Counted from the first letter of the stretch, positions 17,944 to 26,656 are shown. The stretch: 64,000 nt of DNA from Chryseobacterium sp. BGARF1 (GCF_001677955.1 NZ_LELA01000073.1:1-64000), one strand, 5' to 3'. The notes: a model not told the origin generated them from the letters alone. Program-made: numbers and translations.

Positions 17944-18033
17944 CTTAAATACTGGATCGAATTTGTGTCTTCCTTTTTTTGGACTTGTTTAAGTAAATAT
18001 TTTTAAAATTAAATATCGATCCAGTATTTTAAG
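17944..18033. repeat. long intergenic stem-loop upstream of the LodA-like gene
   Basis: CTTAAATACTGGATCGA (17944-17960) pairs with TCGATCCAGTATTTTAAG (18016-18033): 17 bp with one bulged T, enclosing about 55 bases. It occupies the gap between the haem lipoprotein stop and the LodA-like start, so the operon transcript would carry it. It could slow RNA decay, attenuate transcription, or be a miniature inverted-repeat element. There is no downstream T-run on the minus strand to make it a plain terminator. Confidence 0.6.
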
Positions 18034-18043
18034 GGTATTATAA

Positions 18044-19582
18044 CTACTTTTTAAGTAATTCTCTAGCTTCTTCACGAGATGATTCCCTTATGCTGTTTTT
18101 TAACAGATTAATTTCATCTATATTATTAGAAGGTTTTCTTTTATCAATATTCAATTCTTTATGAATGTCGATTTTGGCTGCTCCTTGACTTGCTAATAAT
18201 GCTGCTTTTAATTCTGCATATTTTTCAAATAAATGTGAGCTAATTAAAGGGGACTTAACATTTATTTTTTTTGATGTACTTGTCCTGTATAAATTATTAT
18301 TCATTGAGTGACAAGTAAAGCAATTCATTCCTCCTGTTTGGAATGTGGTTTCCATAGTGATATTTGCTAAATTTAAACTACCAAAACTTTGCCCATTACC
18401 GGTACCATATGGTTTTGATAAATCTCCATCTAGCAACTCATTAATTGGAGCATTTGTTTTTGACCATATAGAGCCGACAAATTTATAGTTCGCCCATATT
18501 TTAACTTTATCATTTGTAAGGGCTTTTTTAGCTAATTCGTTACTAGATTTAATCATTGTAGCAAACTCTTCATCTTCTTTAATAACCACCATTCCTTGAG
18601 ATGCCTGATTGTATCTAACTCCTTCAGGATTGGATTGAAATACTTTATTTTTAACTTTTGGAGTAAGAGTGGTTTTATCTTGAATAATTCCATCTTCTGT
18701 ATTTCCAACAGCGTTTCCATCGAATAATGTGTATTTATCTGATTTAGAATTTACAGGGTCTCCGTGAAAACTTGTTCTATCTGGTGCTAAATCTCGTTGA
18801 TCAAAAGTTGACCACACGCCTTCAGGGTGCTCTGCTGTAACTGTAAATATGTGAAAGCCAATCATAGACATTCTTTTTAGTTCAGCGTTATTATAATTTT
18901 CGTAAAAATTTTCATTAGGTTGATTAACAATTGCAGTTATATTAAAAGTTTTAGTAGAATCTACTACTTGAGATGTTTCTATCCAAGCTATTTTAATTTC
19001 GGTAGCACCAACTGGATATTGATTTTTACTCTCACGGATAGAGCGCTTTAAGCTGTCATTTTTTAGTATTTCAGCTGCTTGGCTAATAATTGATGATGCA
19101 TCGGCTGAATTAAACATCTCTAATATTCCGTCATTAGCATGTATCGAATATCTTACGAGAGAATTGCTCTTGCTACTCAATTTTGTTCCGTCTGCTTGTT
19201 GATACAAATCTAAGATTAATGGTAATTTACCATCTTTTATGTATGAAGATGGTAATCCTTTCTTTTTTAAAGGATCTAATTTTATTTCTTCACCAAAATC
19301 ATTAACCTGTTTTAATTCTTTCATAAATACAGGAACATTATCTTCGGTATTTGACGTTAACCATAAAAATTTTTGCCAAGACCAGTCAACAAACATTTGA
19401 TCATTGTTAAGAACTATGGTATCAACTGTATTTTTAATTTCGTTATTCTTATTGTAATCTTCAAAAATACTTGCTAAGCTTGTTTTAGTTGTAGAGTAAG
19501 GCTCTTTTTTACAAGATGTAAGCCCCAGTAAAGTAGCTGTTGTAATGCTCAAAAGCATCAGTTTTTTAAATTTTAATTCCAT
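18044..19582 (-). CDS. lipoprotein with a single c-type haem motif
   Basis: A 512-residue protein with a lipoprotein signal (LLGLTSCKK, Cys24) and one covalent haem site C421-F-T-C-H425 near the C-terminus, preceded by a conserved-looking block (FVGSIWSKTNAPINELL and LNLANITMETTFQ). The large N-terminal domain has no motif I recognise. It would be exported, lipidated and loaded with haem c, and could carry electrons for the neighbouring oxidases. It is the third gene of the minus-strand set, 156 bases after the PAS-cupin gene and 161 bases before the LodA-like gene. The electron-acceptor role is inferred from context. Confidence 0.75.
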   Translation of the reverse strand: MELKFKKLMLLSITTATLLGLTSCKKEPYSTTKTSLASIFEDYNKNNEIKNTVDTIVLNNDQMFVDWSWQKFLWLTSNTEDNVPVFMKELKQVNDFGEEIKLDPLKKKGLPSSYIKDGKLPLILDLYQQADGTKLSSKSNSLVRYSIHANDGILEMFNSADASSIISQAAEILKNDSLKRSIRESKNQYPVGATEIKIAWIETSQVVDSTKTFNITAIVNQPNENFYENYNNAELKRMSMIGFHIFTVTAEHPEGVWSTFDQRDLAPDRTSFHGDPVNSKSDKYTLFDGNAVGNTEDGIIQDKTTLTPKVKNKVFQSNPEGVRYNQASQGMVVIKEDEEFATMIKSSNELAKKALTNDKVKIWANYKFVGSIWSKTNAPINELLDGDLSKPYGTGNGQSFGSLNLANITMETTFQTGGMNCFTCHSMNNNLYRTSTSKKINVKSPLISSHLFEKYAELKAALLASQGAAKIDIHKELNIDKRKPSNNIDEINLLKNSIRESSREEARELLKK

Positions 19583-19694
19583 GGTTATTTAGGTTATTAG
19601 TTTTTTGAGTTTTTAGTTGATTATCGTTAAATCATGACCAACAGGTAAAAGTGATTCATGTAATTTTGAGAGATATAGCACATTATTAAATAAT

Positions 19695-19723
19695 ACCTCA
19701 TTCAGCAAGACGCCAAATGAGGT
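19695..19723. repeat. small stem-loop between PAS-cupin and haem lipoprotein genes
   Basis: ACCTCATT (19695-19702) and AATGAGGT (19716-19723) form a perfect 8-bp stem with a 13-base loop, just after the PAS-cupin stop codon in the direction of transcription. It lacks a T-run, so RNA stabilisation or partial termination is as likely as full termination. Confidence 0.4.
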
Positions 19724-19738
19724 CATTAATTATAAAAC

Positions 19739-20590
19739 TTAAGAAAGTTCATCAATTACATCATCATATTCTGGAAAAGTATGTTTCAAATCATCCAAAA
19801 ATGCTTTTCTTTCGCTGCTATCTGCTGGTAAAGAAGTGCTACAACCTTCATAAAAAGCTGGAGCTAGGCTGCAGCTGCTTAAATTAAAATCTTTACTTAC
19901 GACTTCAGCGCCAAACCATGTGTTTTTGGGCACCACAACTTGTAGTTTTTCGCCTTTAGCAATATTTTTACCTAAAGTCTTAATGGTTGCCGTTTTTTTC
20001 ACCAAATCGAAAATATAAATTTGCAAAGCAGAACCTTCATGAAAAAACCATTGTTCATCCATTGCGAGTTTGTGTAATTTTAACTTCGGAAGATTATCTA
20101 TTAAAATAAAATTCAAAGAATAGGTACTGTCTTTATCGGCTTCGTGAGTATTGTCAATGCCAAAGTACCCTACATGATCTACCATTTTTAGTTCTAAATC
20201 TTGAATCCAGGCTTCTTTGGTTTTTTGTAAAGAGAAATTAACGGTTGTGCCTAGAATTTCAGATTTGTCGGTTGTACATCGCCATAATCCTTTTTGAGTA
20301 AGAATGGGCTGTTGAGAGCCGTCTGGTAATTCTATTAACTCACGATGATTCAATAATGGGATTTCTGATTTTCGGACCGCTTCATCATCTTGTACATGAT
20401 CTGCTCTGTCATCAATTGTTCCTACGATTTCCGAGACAGAACTTCCTACTAATTTTGCGAAATTTTCGTTGCAAAATACAAATCGTGAATCAACATCTTT
20501 GATGCAAGTATAGACTCCATCCATATTTTCTACAGATTGTAAATCTAGACTTACTTCTAACAGGTTAACAGTTTCGTTAGTATTCATCAT
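19739..20590 (-). CDS. PAS domain fused to a cupin_5 (DUF985-type) domain
   Basis: 283 residues. Residues about 20-125 look like a PAS domain (MDGVYTCIKDVDSRFVFCNE, LVGSSVSEIVG). Residues about 155-275 match the cupin_5 pattern: LHKLAMDEQWFFHEGSALQI, then KGEKLQVVVPKNTWFGAEVV and a late SSCSLAPAF block. Cupin_5 domains are small beta-barrels often tied to sugar or metal chemistry. There is no DNA-binding or kinase domain, so the PAS part would sense or bind a ligand for the barrel, or act by protein contact. Two bases separate it from the GMC oxidoreductase stop. Start could be either of two adjacent ATGs. Confidence 0.75.
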   Translation of the reverse strand: MMNTNETVNLLEVSLDLQSVENMDGVYTCIKDVDSRFVFCNENFAKLVGSSVSEIVGTIDDRADHVQDDEAVRKSEIPLLNHRELIELPDGSQQPILTQKGLWRCTTDKSEILGTTVNFSLQKTKEAWIQDLELKMVDHVGYFGIDNTHEADKDSTYSLNFILIDNLPKLKLHKLAMDEQWFFHEGSALQIYIFDLVKKTATIKTLGKNIAKGEKLQVVVPKNTWFGAEVVSKDFNLSSCSLAPAFYEGCSTSLPADSSERKAFLDDLKHTFPEYDDVIDELS

Positions 20591-20592
20591 GA

Positions 20593-22563
20593 TTAAAATT
20601 TAGATTGATCAATTAATTCAAGAATAGCTGTAGATTCTGTGTTTTCAGATGTGGGTTGTTGCTTTTCCTTAGCTGCAATTCGTTTATCCGCTAATTGTAA
20701 TGCCATTGCCGTCATGGTTAACGTAGGATTCCAGGCACCGCTTTGCGCCCATAATGAAGCTCCTGTTATAAATAAATTCGATACAGGCTTGCCTTGATTT
20801 ATCAGTTGATAATCTAAATTTACTACTGCCTCAATTTTTTTATTATCACTATCTACATTATTATTTTCAATGGGTAGAGTAGAACCTTCGTGTACCATTG
20901 CCGGTACATGGGGATATCTTGTGCGCTCTTCTTTTTTTACCCATGAGTTTTGGATTCCATAACGTTCAGGTAAAAAATCTGTACCACTTACATGACATTC
21001 TTGATAATAATTCAAATCACTATACCAATATTCAGGATCATCAAATAAATAGTCAAGAATATTATAGGTCGTTTTACCCATATCATCCCAGGTTTTTTTA
21101 TCTTTCAAGCTAGGATTACATCTTAGTAAACTCCCTGTAGTCGAATCTGAATCTTTATTAGCGTTAAAAGACGCCTCTTCATTATGAATATCTAATTCAC
21201 CTAAAATTGCACATACTAATATTACATAGTTTTCTGAATCTTTCAATTGTTCTGGAGAAGCAGTAGATACAACATCAGGCATATAGCGCATTGCCAGCTC
21301 CTGATTTTTATTTGGATTTGGATCATGAATAATCGACAATTGGATATGAAACTGCTGACCATTTTCTGCAAAGAAAGGCAAGTAAATCGCTCCCATCTGT
21401 AAATTGCCATTTTCTGTTAACTCTGATAATTTATCTTTCTTTACTCTTGCTGTAATAGCAGAAATTGTGTGAGCTGTAAAATGCTTACCTGCCGATTCAT
21501 GGTTGAATGATTTCTGGATCAACGTCGCAGGTGGCATAGCTCCGGTTGCTAATATCAATTCTGCATTATTCAATGCAATGGTACCTCTTGATGTTAATAA
21601 TCCATAAGCTTGATTATTTTCATTTAAAATTTCTTCTACTACACATTCAGTAAGAATGTGTAATCTGTTGGGATACATATTATTGCCTTCTTTTCTTCTT
21701 TTTTCTGTATCAGAATCCACATTTTTGGTTGGAAATGCCGTGCTGTCTACCAAATTGAGAATAGCTGTTGGGGTTGAGAATTTGTTAAAATCAATTCCTT
21801 TATTTTCACCATCACCACACGCCAACGACGCATATTCTACCTTCATGAGTTTTGCACGCGTCACACTTTGAGAGTTAAAATCGTCTTTCTTTTTAGCAAA
21901 TAAATCATGAATAATATCTTGCAATGCCCCATATTCTGGTAATCGTAATTGATCTAAATTATTTTCCAGCCCCAACTTTTTTAAATTCTTAGAAAAAGGC
22001 AATACATTGGATTTATGAACATGCAATAGTTTGATTGCATCATCAAAGTAAGAAGTCTCACCATTTTTTTGCGTTAAAGAATTAAATAGTACCGGAGACC
22101 ATTTCTCGACTTGTACTTTTTCCGGCTGAGGGCACCAGGCACTCCATAAGAAGCTTCTGCCCCCAAAATAAGGTAACATTCCATGTTGCGTTACACGATA
22201 AGGCGCTTTTTCCAGCATGGTAGACTGAGATAAACTCCAAGGAAAAGTTTCAGAAATTGGCCCGACCAATTTTTTATAACTCGCCCCTAAATTCTGAAAA
22301 TGGGTTGGTAATAAAAAGCCTCCACGCTCCACCATAAGAATTTTGGCTTCTTTGTCTTTTTCTAAAATTCTTTTAGCAAAGGCATATCCGCAGAAGCCTG
22401 AGCCAATAATTACATAGTCATAAGAATTATTTTCTTTTGCTTCTTTCCACTGACCGTCTGTTAAGAAATAAGCATGATTCATGATGTCCTGAATGTCAGG
22501 TCGCTGAGGTCCTGGAGTTGGATATCCATTCCCAAGATTTTTTGATGATGCAAAATTTGCCAT
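20593..22563 (-). CDS. GMC-family FAD-dependent oxidoreductase
   Basis: 656 residues, first gene of the minus-strand redox set. An N-terminal FAD site YDYVIIGSGFCGYAFAKRIL (about 48-67) ends its strand with MVERGG. The C-terminal block ITGASLWAQSGAWNPTLTMT followed by ALQLAD corresponds to the conserved end of GMC enzymes, where the catalytic His/Asn pair sits; CHVSGT and MVHEGSTL precede it. GMC enzymes oxidise alcohols, sugars or choline-like compounds, passing electrons to O2, a quinone or a cytochrome. The cytochrome-type lipoprotein two genes away is a possible acceptor. No signal peptide is seen. Substrate unknown. Confidence 0.85.
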   Translation of the reverse strand: MANFASSKNLGNGYPTPGPQRPDIQDIMNHAYFLTDGQWKEAKENNSYDYVIIGSGFCGYAFAKRILEKDKEAKILMVERGGFLLPTHFQNLGASYKKLVGPISETFPWSLSQSTMLEKAPYRVTQHGMLPYFGGRSFLWSAWCPQPEKVQVEKWSPVLFNSLTQKNGETSYFDDAIKLLHVHKSNVLPFSKNLKKLGLENNLDQLRLPEYGALQDIIHDLFAKKKDDFNSQSVTRAKLMKVEYASLACGDGENKGIDFNKFSTPTAILNLVDSTAFPTKNVDSDTEKRRKEGNNMYPNRLHILTECVVEEILNENNQAYGLLTSRGTIALNNAELILATGAMPPATLIQKSFNHESAGKHFTAHTISAITARVKKDKLSELTENGNLQMGAIYLPFFAENGQQFHIQLSIIHDPNPNKNQELAMRYMPDVVSTASPEQLKDSENYVILVCAILGELDIHNEEASFNANKDSDSTTGSLLRCNPSLKDKKTWDDMGKTTYNILDYLFDDPEYWYSDLNYYQECHVSGTDFLPERYGIQNSWVKKEERTRYPHVPAMVHEGSTLPIENNNVDSDNKKIEAVVNLDYQLINQGKPVSNLFITGASLWAQSGAWNPTLTMTAMALQLADKRIAAKEKQQPTSENTESTAILELIDQSKF

Positions 22564-22875
22564 AGTTTTTAGTTTTTTGATGATTTTTATTGAAGTATAA
22601 AAGATTTTGTAGAGGGTATTAGTTTGTCATACTGTAATTTTTTACATTGTATGATAAAGGCATGCGTAAAGCATGATCCCCGTTGAGAGGAAATATTTAA
22701 TGTGATATTCATGGTGTATTATTATCTGATAAAAATAATAAAACTCAAGTCATTTTAAAATAGGTATTTATACTTAATTTGTGGTATGCGCATTTTATCC
22801 ATCATCATTGGTTAGTAAGAAGTTTTTATATCTTATAAATGCATCATAAAACATGTATTTAGATAACTATATATT

Positions 22876-22913
22876 AGAGCCTGTGATAACTTTCCAAAAT
22901 TATCACAGGCTCT
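22876..22913. repeat. 14-bp perfect inverted repeat
   Basis: AGAGCCTGTGATAA (22876-22889) and TTATCACAGGCTCT (22900-22913) flank a 10-base loop. No T-run follows on either strand, so it is not a standard terminator. It could be an operator, an RNA hairpin or a mobile-element relic. Confidence 0.6.
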
Positions 22914-22945
22914 AGAGGTTCTGTAAAAGATTTATCATAAAGAAA

Positions 22946-23023
22946 CATTCAGGAAAAATAGGAGTTGAAAGTAAAATGGGTGAGGGAAACAATTTCTGGT
23001 TTACTCTGCCCAAAAAAATATGA
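22946..23023 (+). pseudogene. C-terminal remnant of a sensor histidine kinase
   Basis: The frame reads [20 protein letters not shown] and LPKKI before TGA. This is the end of a HATPase_c domain: 'G-x-I-x-V-E-S-x-x-G-x-G-(S/N)-x-F-x-F-x-L-P' is the last strand of histidine kinases. Nothing upstream supports the rest of the kinase, so the gene has been deleted down to its tail. Confidence 0.65.
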
Positions 23024-23205
23024 TCCTTATTTTACGAAATATTAGACCTAGTGATTTACCTATCGAAAATGAACAAGGTAGTATCTTTGATCTTATACCT
23101 GAACTTCTCGATCTCATTGACTGTATTTAAAATTACGTAAAGATATTCAAGAAATAAAGAATGGTTCTTTTTTTCATTGTTAGATATCTACTATAGTTTT
23201 CACTA

Positions 23206-23898
23206 TTATTCCAGATAATTTAAAATATTGTCAATGCTTTTGAGTTCCACAAAATTCTGATGTGGTAGAAAACGGTCGTGTTTTTCGTGTTGCCAGGTTA
23301 TATGATACGGAATATAAGCTCCAAACCCGCCCAGCTCCAAAACAGGTAGTATATCAGATCTGAATGAATTTCCCAACATCAGGAAATTTTCAGGATCACA
23401 ATCCAGATGCTTCAATAATTTAGTGTAATTGTAAGGCTTTTTGTCACTCATAATCTCTATGTGGTGAAAATAGTTTTCCAGACCCGAATTGTTCAGCTTT
23501 CGCTCCTGATCCAATAGATCACCTTTAGTAGCTACGATCAGTTTGTATTTTCCTTTTAAATGTTTCAAAGTTTGTTCCACGCCAGGCAGTAATTCGATAG
23601 GTTTTTGTAAGAGTTCATGTCCTATTTCTATAATGTTATCGATAAGATGAGGAGAGAGGTCTTGATTAATAATTCTGTTTGCAGTCTCAATCATACAAAG
23701 AACAAATCCTTTTACTCCATAGCCATATAAATAAAGGTTTTTCATTTCAGTTTTAAACAGTTCCTGCGATACCACGTCTTGAGGCGTAAAATTCTGAAGT
23801 AGGTTGGTAAACTTCTTTTCCGCTTCCTGAAAATAAGGCTCATTGACCCATAATGTATCATCCGCATCGAACGCAATTGTTTTTATGTTATTTTTCAT
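23206..23898 (-). CDS. HAD-superfamily hydrolase
   Basis: 230 residues. Motif I is FDADDTLW (Asp nucleophile and the +2 Asp), motif II is near VATKGD, Lys lies in the MSDKKPYNYTK region, and motif IV is LMLGNSFRSDI. A helical cap lies at about 20-95. This suggests a soluble phosphatase acting on a small phosphorylated metabolite. The substrate cannot be read from the sequence. It is unlinked to neighbours by orientation. Confidence 0.85.
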   Translation of the reverse strand: MKNNIKTIAFDADDTLWVNEPYFQEAEKKFTNLLQNFTPQDVVSQELFKTEMKNLYLYGYGVKGFVLCMIETANRIINQDLSPHLIDNIIEIGHELLQKPIELLPGVEQTLKHLKGKYKLIVATKGDLLDQERKLNNSGLENYFHHIEIMSDKKPYNYTKLLKHLDCDPENFLMLGNSFRSDILPVLELGGFGAYIPYHITWQHEKHDRFLPHQNFVELKSIDNILNYLE

Positions 23899-24280
23899 AT
23901 AATTATTTTTACTTTACAAATTATTAAAGTGGTAAAATTCTTAAAAACAAAGAATTTAAAAAAGGACATTTGTCCCTAGAAGATCATGAAGAGAGCCTTT
24001 ATCAGCTACGTAAAATGGAATGCCGCTACTGATTGAGAGACAGCATCAGGAACACAGATCTTTTCTGAGTGTCCGGTTTATCAAGAAACGAAAAATATTC
24101 TCAGATCATATACGTATGATCATTCTTGCTAGAACTTCAAAAGTACTATCCTGCTTCATGAACTATGAGATCTTCTTGATGAATGGTCCGATCGACTTAA
24201 GAATAGGTTACTCTTGTTTTTTTATCTTTGCTGAATTAGAATTATTTTGTGAATATTTGTTTATAATTTTAATTAGAAAA
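23899..24280. other. 382-bp gap with coding-like debris
   Basis: Short open stretches (LEDHEESLYQLRKMECRY near 23973; LIERQHQEHRSFL near 24026) look like broken coding sequence but in different frames with stops between. I cannot name the source. TATCTTTG at 24225-24232 fits the -7 consensus and could serve the AraC gene, whose ATG lies about 50 bases further on. Confidence 0.4.
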
Positions 24281-25093
24281 ATGCAGTTGAAATTTTACAA
24301 ACCTACAAATGAACTCCTGAAAAAATACATTGAAGGCTACTATTTCATACAGAAAGGTAAGATATCTGATCCGTTGCATTACCGAACCTTTCCCAACAAC
24401 TATACTATTGTCACGGTGATGCAAAATGCTTCCTTTAGCCAAGATAATAGCAAGATAATGATCAGGCCATCAGGAAAAAAAGGAATTTACTCTAATATGG
24501 TTTACCGTTACAATTCTCCCATTGAAATATTTTACGAAGAACCTATAAATGAACTCACGATATACTTCAAACCTTTAGGAATCAATTTTTTTATAGAAAA
24601 TACTGAAATGTTTTTTGCCCAGGATCACACCAAAGAGATCGTGTTCAATCCGTTTGCCGATCTTAAAGCTGAGATGCATAAGATCCTCAATCTTCATGAC
24701 AGGAAAAAACAGCTTGAAATGCTGGAGAGTTATTGGCTTTCAAAGTATATTGAAAAAGACATTTCAGTAATGAAGGACATCATAAAAGACATAGAAGCGG
24801 ATGGGAAAATTGATGAGATCGCAAAAAAATATAATATCTCCAGGCAATATCTAAATAAATTATTTCAAAAAAACGTGGGTAAATCCGCTTCTGAATATCG
24901 CAAAATTCATCGTTTCAGAAAATCCATCACTGAGAAAAATGAAGTTAAAAACCTAACCGAACTATCGCATGAAAACCTTTTCTATGACCAGTCCCATTTT
25001 ATAAGGGATTTTCGGGAATTAACCCATAAAACACCGAAATCGTTTTTCAGAAACGTGGATGTAGATAAAGAAGTTGTCTGGCTATTTATCTAA
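24281..25093 (+). CDS. AraC-family transcriptional regulator
   Basis: I place the start at ATG 24281 (MQLKFYKPTNELLKKYIEGY), because the in-frame sequence upstream is low-quality and would push coding through a probable -7 element. That gives 270 residues. Residues about 1-150 are a ligand/dimerisation domain of the DUF6597-like kind common in Bacteroidota. Residues about 165-265 hold the two AraC helix-turn-helices: IDEIAKKYNISRQYLNKLFQ and YDQSHFIRDFRELTHKTPKS. The serine hydrolase gene 112 bases downstream, with a perfect palindrome between, is the most likely target. Confidence 0.85.
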   Translation: MQLKFYKPTNELLKKYIEGYYFIQKGKISDPLHYRTFPNNYTIVTVMQNASFSQDNSKIMIRPSGKKGIYSNMVYRYNSPIEIFYEEPINELTIYFKPLGINFFIENTEMFFAQDHTKEIVFNPFADLKAEMHKILNLHDRKKQLEMLESYWLSKYIEKDISVMKDIIKDIEADGKIDEIAKKYNISRQYLNKLFQKNVGKSASEYRKIHRFRKSITEKNEVKNLTELSHENLFYDQSHFIRDFRELTHKTPKSFFRNVDVDKEVVWLFI

Positions 25094-25110
25094 GTGTTTC
25101 CATTTTTACA

Positions 25111-25128
25111 ATTTTACAATTGTAAAAT
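25111..25128. promoter_or_regulatory. 18-bp perfect palindrome, candidate operator
   Basis: ATTTTACAATTGTAAAAT reads the same on both strands and lies 77 bases before the serine hydrolase ATG, just after the AraC stop. A further half-site TTTTTACAA overlaps its left edge. Symmetry suggests a dimeric repressor; AraC proteins more often use direct repeats. Confidence 0.4.
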
Positions 25129-25204
25129 CTAATTTCTTTGTAACACTAAATTTGAAATTATTTTACGATTAAGGGTCTGTTGATCTCAGAAAAAAACAAA
25201 TTTT

Positions 25205-26371
25205 ATGAATACCAGATTTTTGATAGTGATGCTGTCATCTTTTATAATTACGACCTATGGGCAAAGGATAGATGTAGCTAAATTACAGATATTATTAAAA
25301 AAAGCTGAAGACACGCATTCGGAGGCAGTTATAATCTACAAAGACAATCAACTGGTTGCAGAGAAATATTTCGGTATAGGTAACGAAGATAGAAAGGTTG
25401 AAGCTATGTCTTGTACCAAGAGTATCGTGGGACTTGCTGTAGCCTGTCTCTTAACAGATGGTTTGATCGAAAGTTTAGATACCCTGATCACGGATTTTTA
25501 CCCAGAATGGAAACAAGGTCAGAAACAGTTGATCACCATTCGGCATCTGGTTAATATGACTTCCGGTATGCAGAACAACTCCAATGCAGCGGTGGAGATC
25601 TATTCAAGCGACGATTTTGTTCAGCTGGCGCTTACGGCGGAACTATCCAAAAGACCAGGAGAAGCTTTTGAATACAATAATAAATCCCTGAACCTGATGG
25701 CAGGTGTCATAAGAAGAATCACAGGCAAAAGAATGGATGACTATATTGGAGAAAGGCTTTTTAAACCGTTGGAGATCATAGATTATTCTTGGACCCTGGA
25801 CAACGCCGGAAATCCTCACGTGATGTCGGGATGCCAAATCAAACCTAAAGATTTGATCAAGCTCGGTATGTTACTGTTAAACAACGGTTATTACAATGAC
25901 CACCAAATCATCGCAAAGGAACATATTTCAGAAGTAGTTGTTTCATCAAGCCAATACAAAGGTTATGGAATGCTCTGGTGGCTCGATTATGAAAATACCA
26001 TATCAGTTGTTGATAATGAGATCATCAACGATCTCAGAAAAGCAAATGTATCTAAAGAATTTATCCGAAAAGCCATTAAAATGAAGGGTATCTACAGATC
26101 TAATGAAGATTATGCATCCAGATTACAACTCATTTTTGGCAACAATCCTTATGAATATATCGGTCAGTATCTAAAGCCTGGTCTGCGCCTTCGGAAAAGG
26201 AACTTCAGTGGAAATGTGACCTACCGTGCAGATGGATATTTGGGAAACTATATTATTGTCAATCCCAAAGATAAGATTGTTGCAGTGAGGATGATCAGCC
26301 ATCAGAGCTTTAAAGATCATAAGGATGGTTTTGCAGATTTTGGAAAGGAAATATTGAAATTAACACAATAG
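25205..26371 (+). CDS. secreted serine hydrolase (class C beta-lactamase/PBP-like fold)
   Basis: 388 residues with a signal peptide (MNTRFLIVMLSSFIITTYGQ). The catalytic SxxK is S69-C-T-K72 and YxN is Y157-N-N159. The C-terminal part (GYLGNYIIVNPKDKIVAVRM) matches the last strands of the fold. The family includes esterases, D-aminopeptidases and PBP-like enzymes acting in the periplasm; a true beta-lactamase role is not implied. It probably responds to the AraC regulator encoded upstream. Confidence 0.85.
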   Translation: MNTRFLIVMLSSFIITTYGQRIDVAKLQILLKKAEDTHSEAVIIYKDNQLVAEKYFGIGNEDRKVEAMSCTKSIVGLAVACLLTDGLIESLDTLITDFYPEWKQGQKQLITIRHLVNMTSGMQNNSNAAVEIYSSDDFVQLALTAELSKRPGEAFEYNNKSLNLMAGVIRRITGKRMDDYIGERLFKPLEIIDYSWTLDNAGNPHVMSGCQIKPKDLIKLGMLLLNNGYYNDHQIIAKEHISEVVVSSSQYKGYGMLWWLDYENTISVVDNEIINDLRKANVSKEFIRKAIKMKGIYRSNEDYASRLQLIFGNNPYEYIGQYLKPGLRLRKRNFSGNVTYRADGYLGNYIIVNPKDKIVAVRMISHQSFKDHKDGFADFGKEILKLTQ

Positions 26372-26656
26372 TACCTTTCAAATTGATTTGATACTGTAGA
26401 ATTTCTTATTTGATCTATTATCAGAGTTTAATATTTAGCATTGTATTCTCTGATAAGGATTTATATAGCATTTGTTGTGTTTGGCGGAAGTAAATGCATA
26501 ACCATTTTTTTTCATATACCAAAAGGTAGATTCAAGATTTGAAATTCCTCCTGTAGATAGTATAGAGAGGAAAGTGGTCATTATATCAAGCGCATGAACA
26601 GATGACAAATTAACCGTAAAAAATGAGGAAAATCTTTATATATATTGATAAAGGCA

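Larger units (their letters stand above)
22564..23205. other. 642-bp intergenic region upstream of the redox operon
   Basis: This holds the promoter region of the minus-strand redox operon; I found no confident -33/-7 pair. A short dyad CATGC-GTAAA-GCATG lies near 22662. Further right are a 14-bp perfect palindromic stem (22876-22913) and a histidine-kinase tail (22946-23023) followed by a short open stretch beginning at the overlapping ATG 23020 that I do not recognise. Confidence 0.45.

Noticed and set aside
24020..24280. An N-terminal extension of the AraC gene by 87 codons
   Set aside because: The residues are atypical, the stretch spans a likely -7 element, and the domain begins cleanly at ATG 24281.
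25205..26371. A resistance beta-lactamase
   Set aside because: SxxK and YxN fit the whole serine hydrolase fold family; nothing points to beta-lactam hydrolysis.
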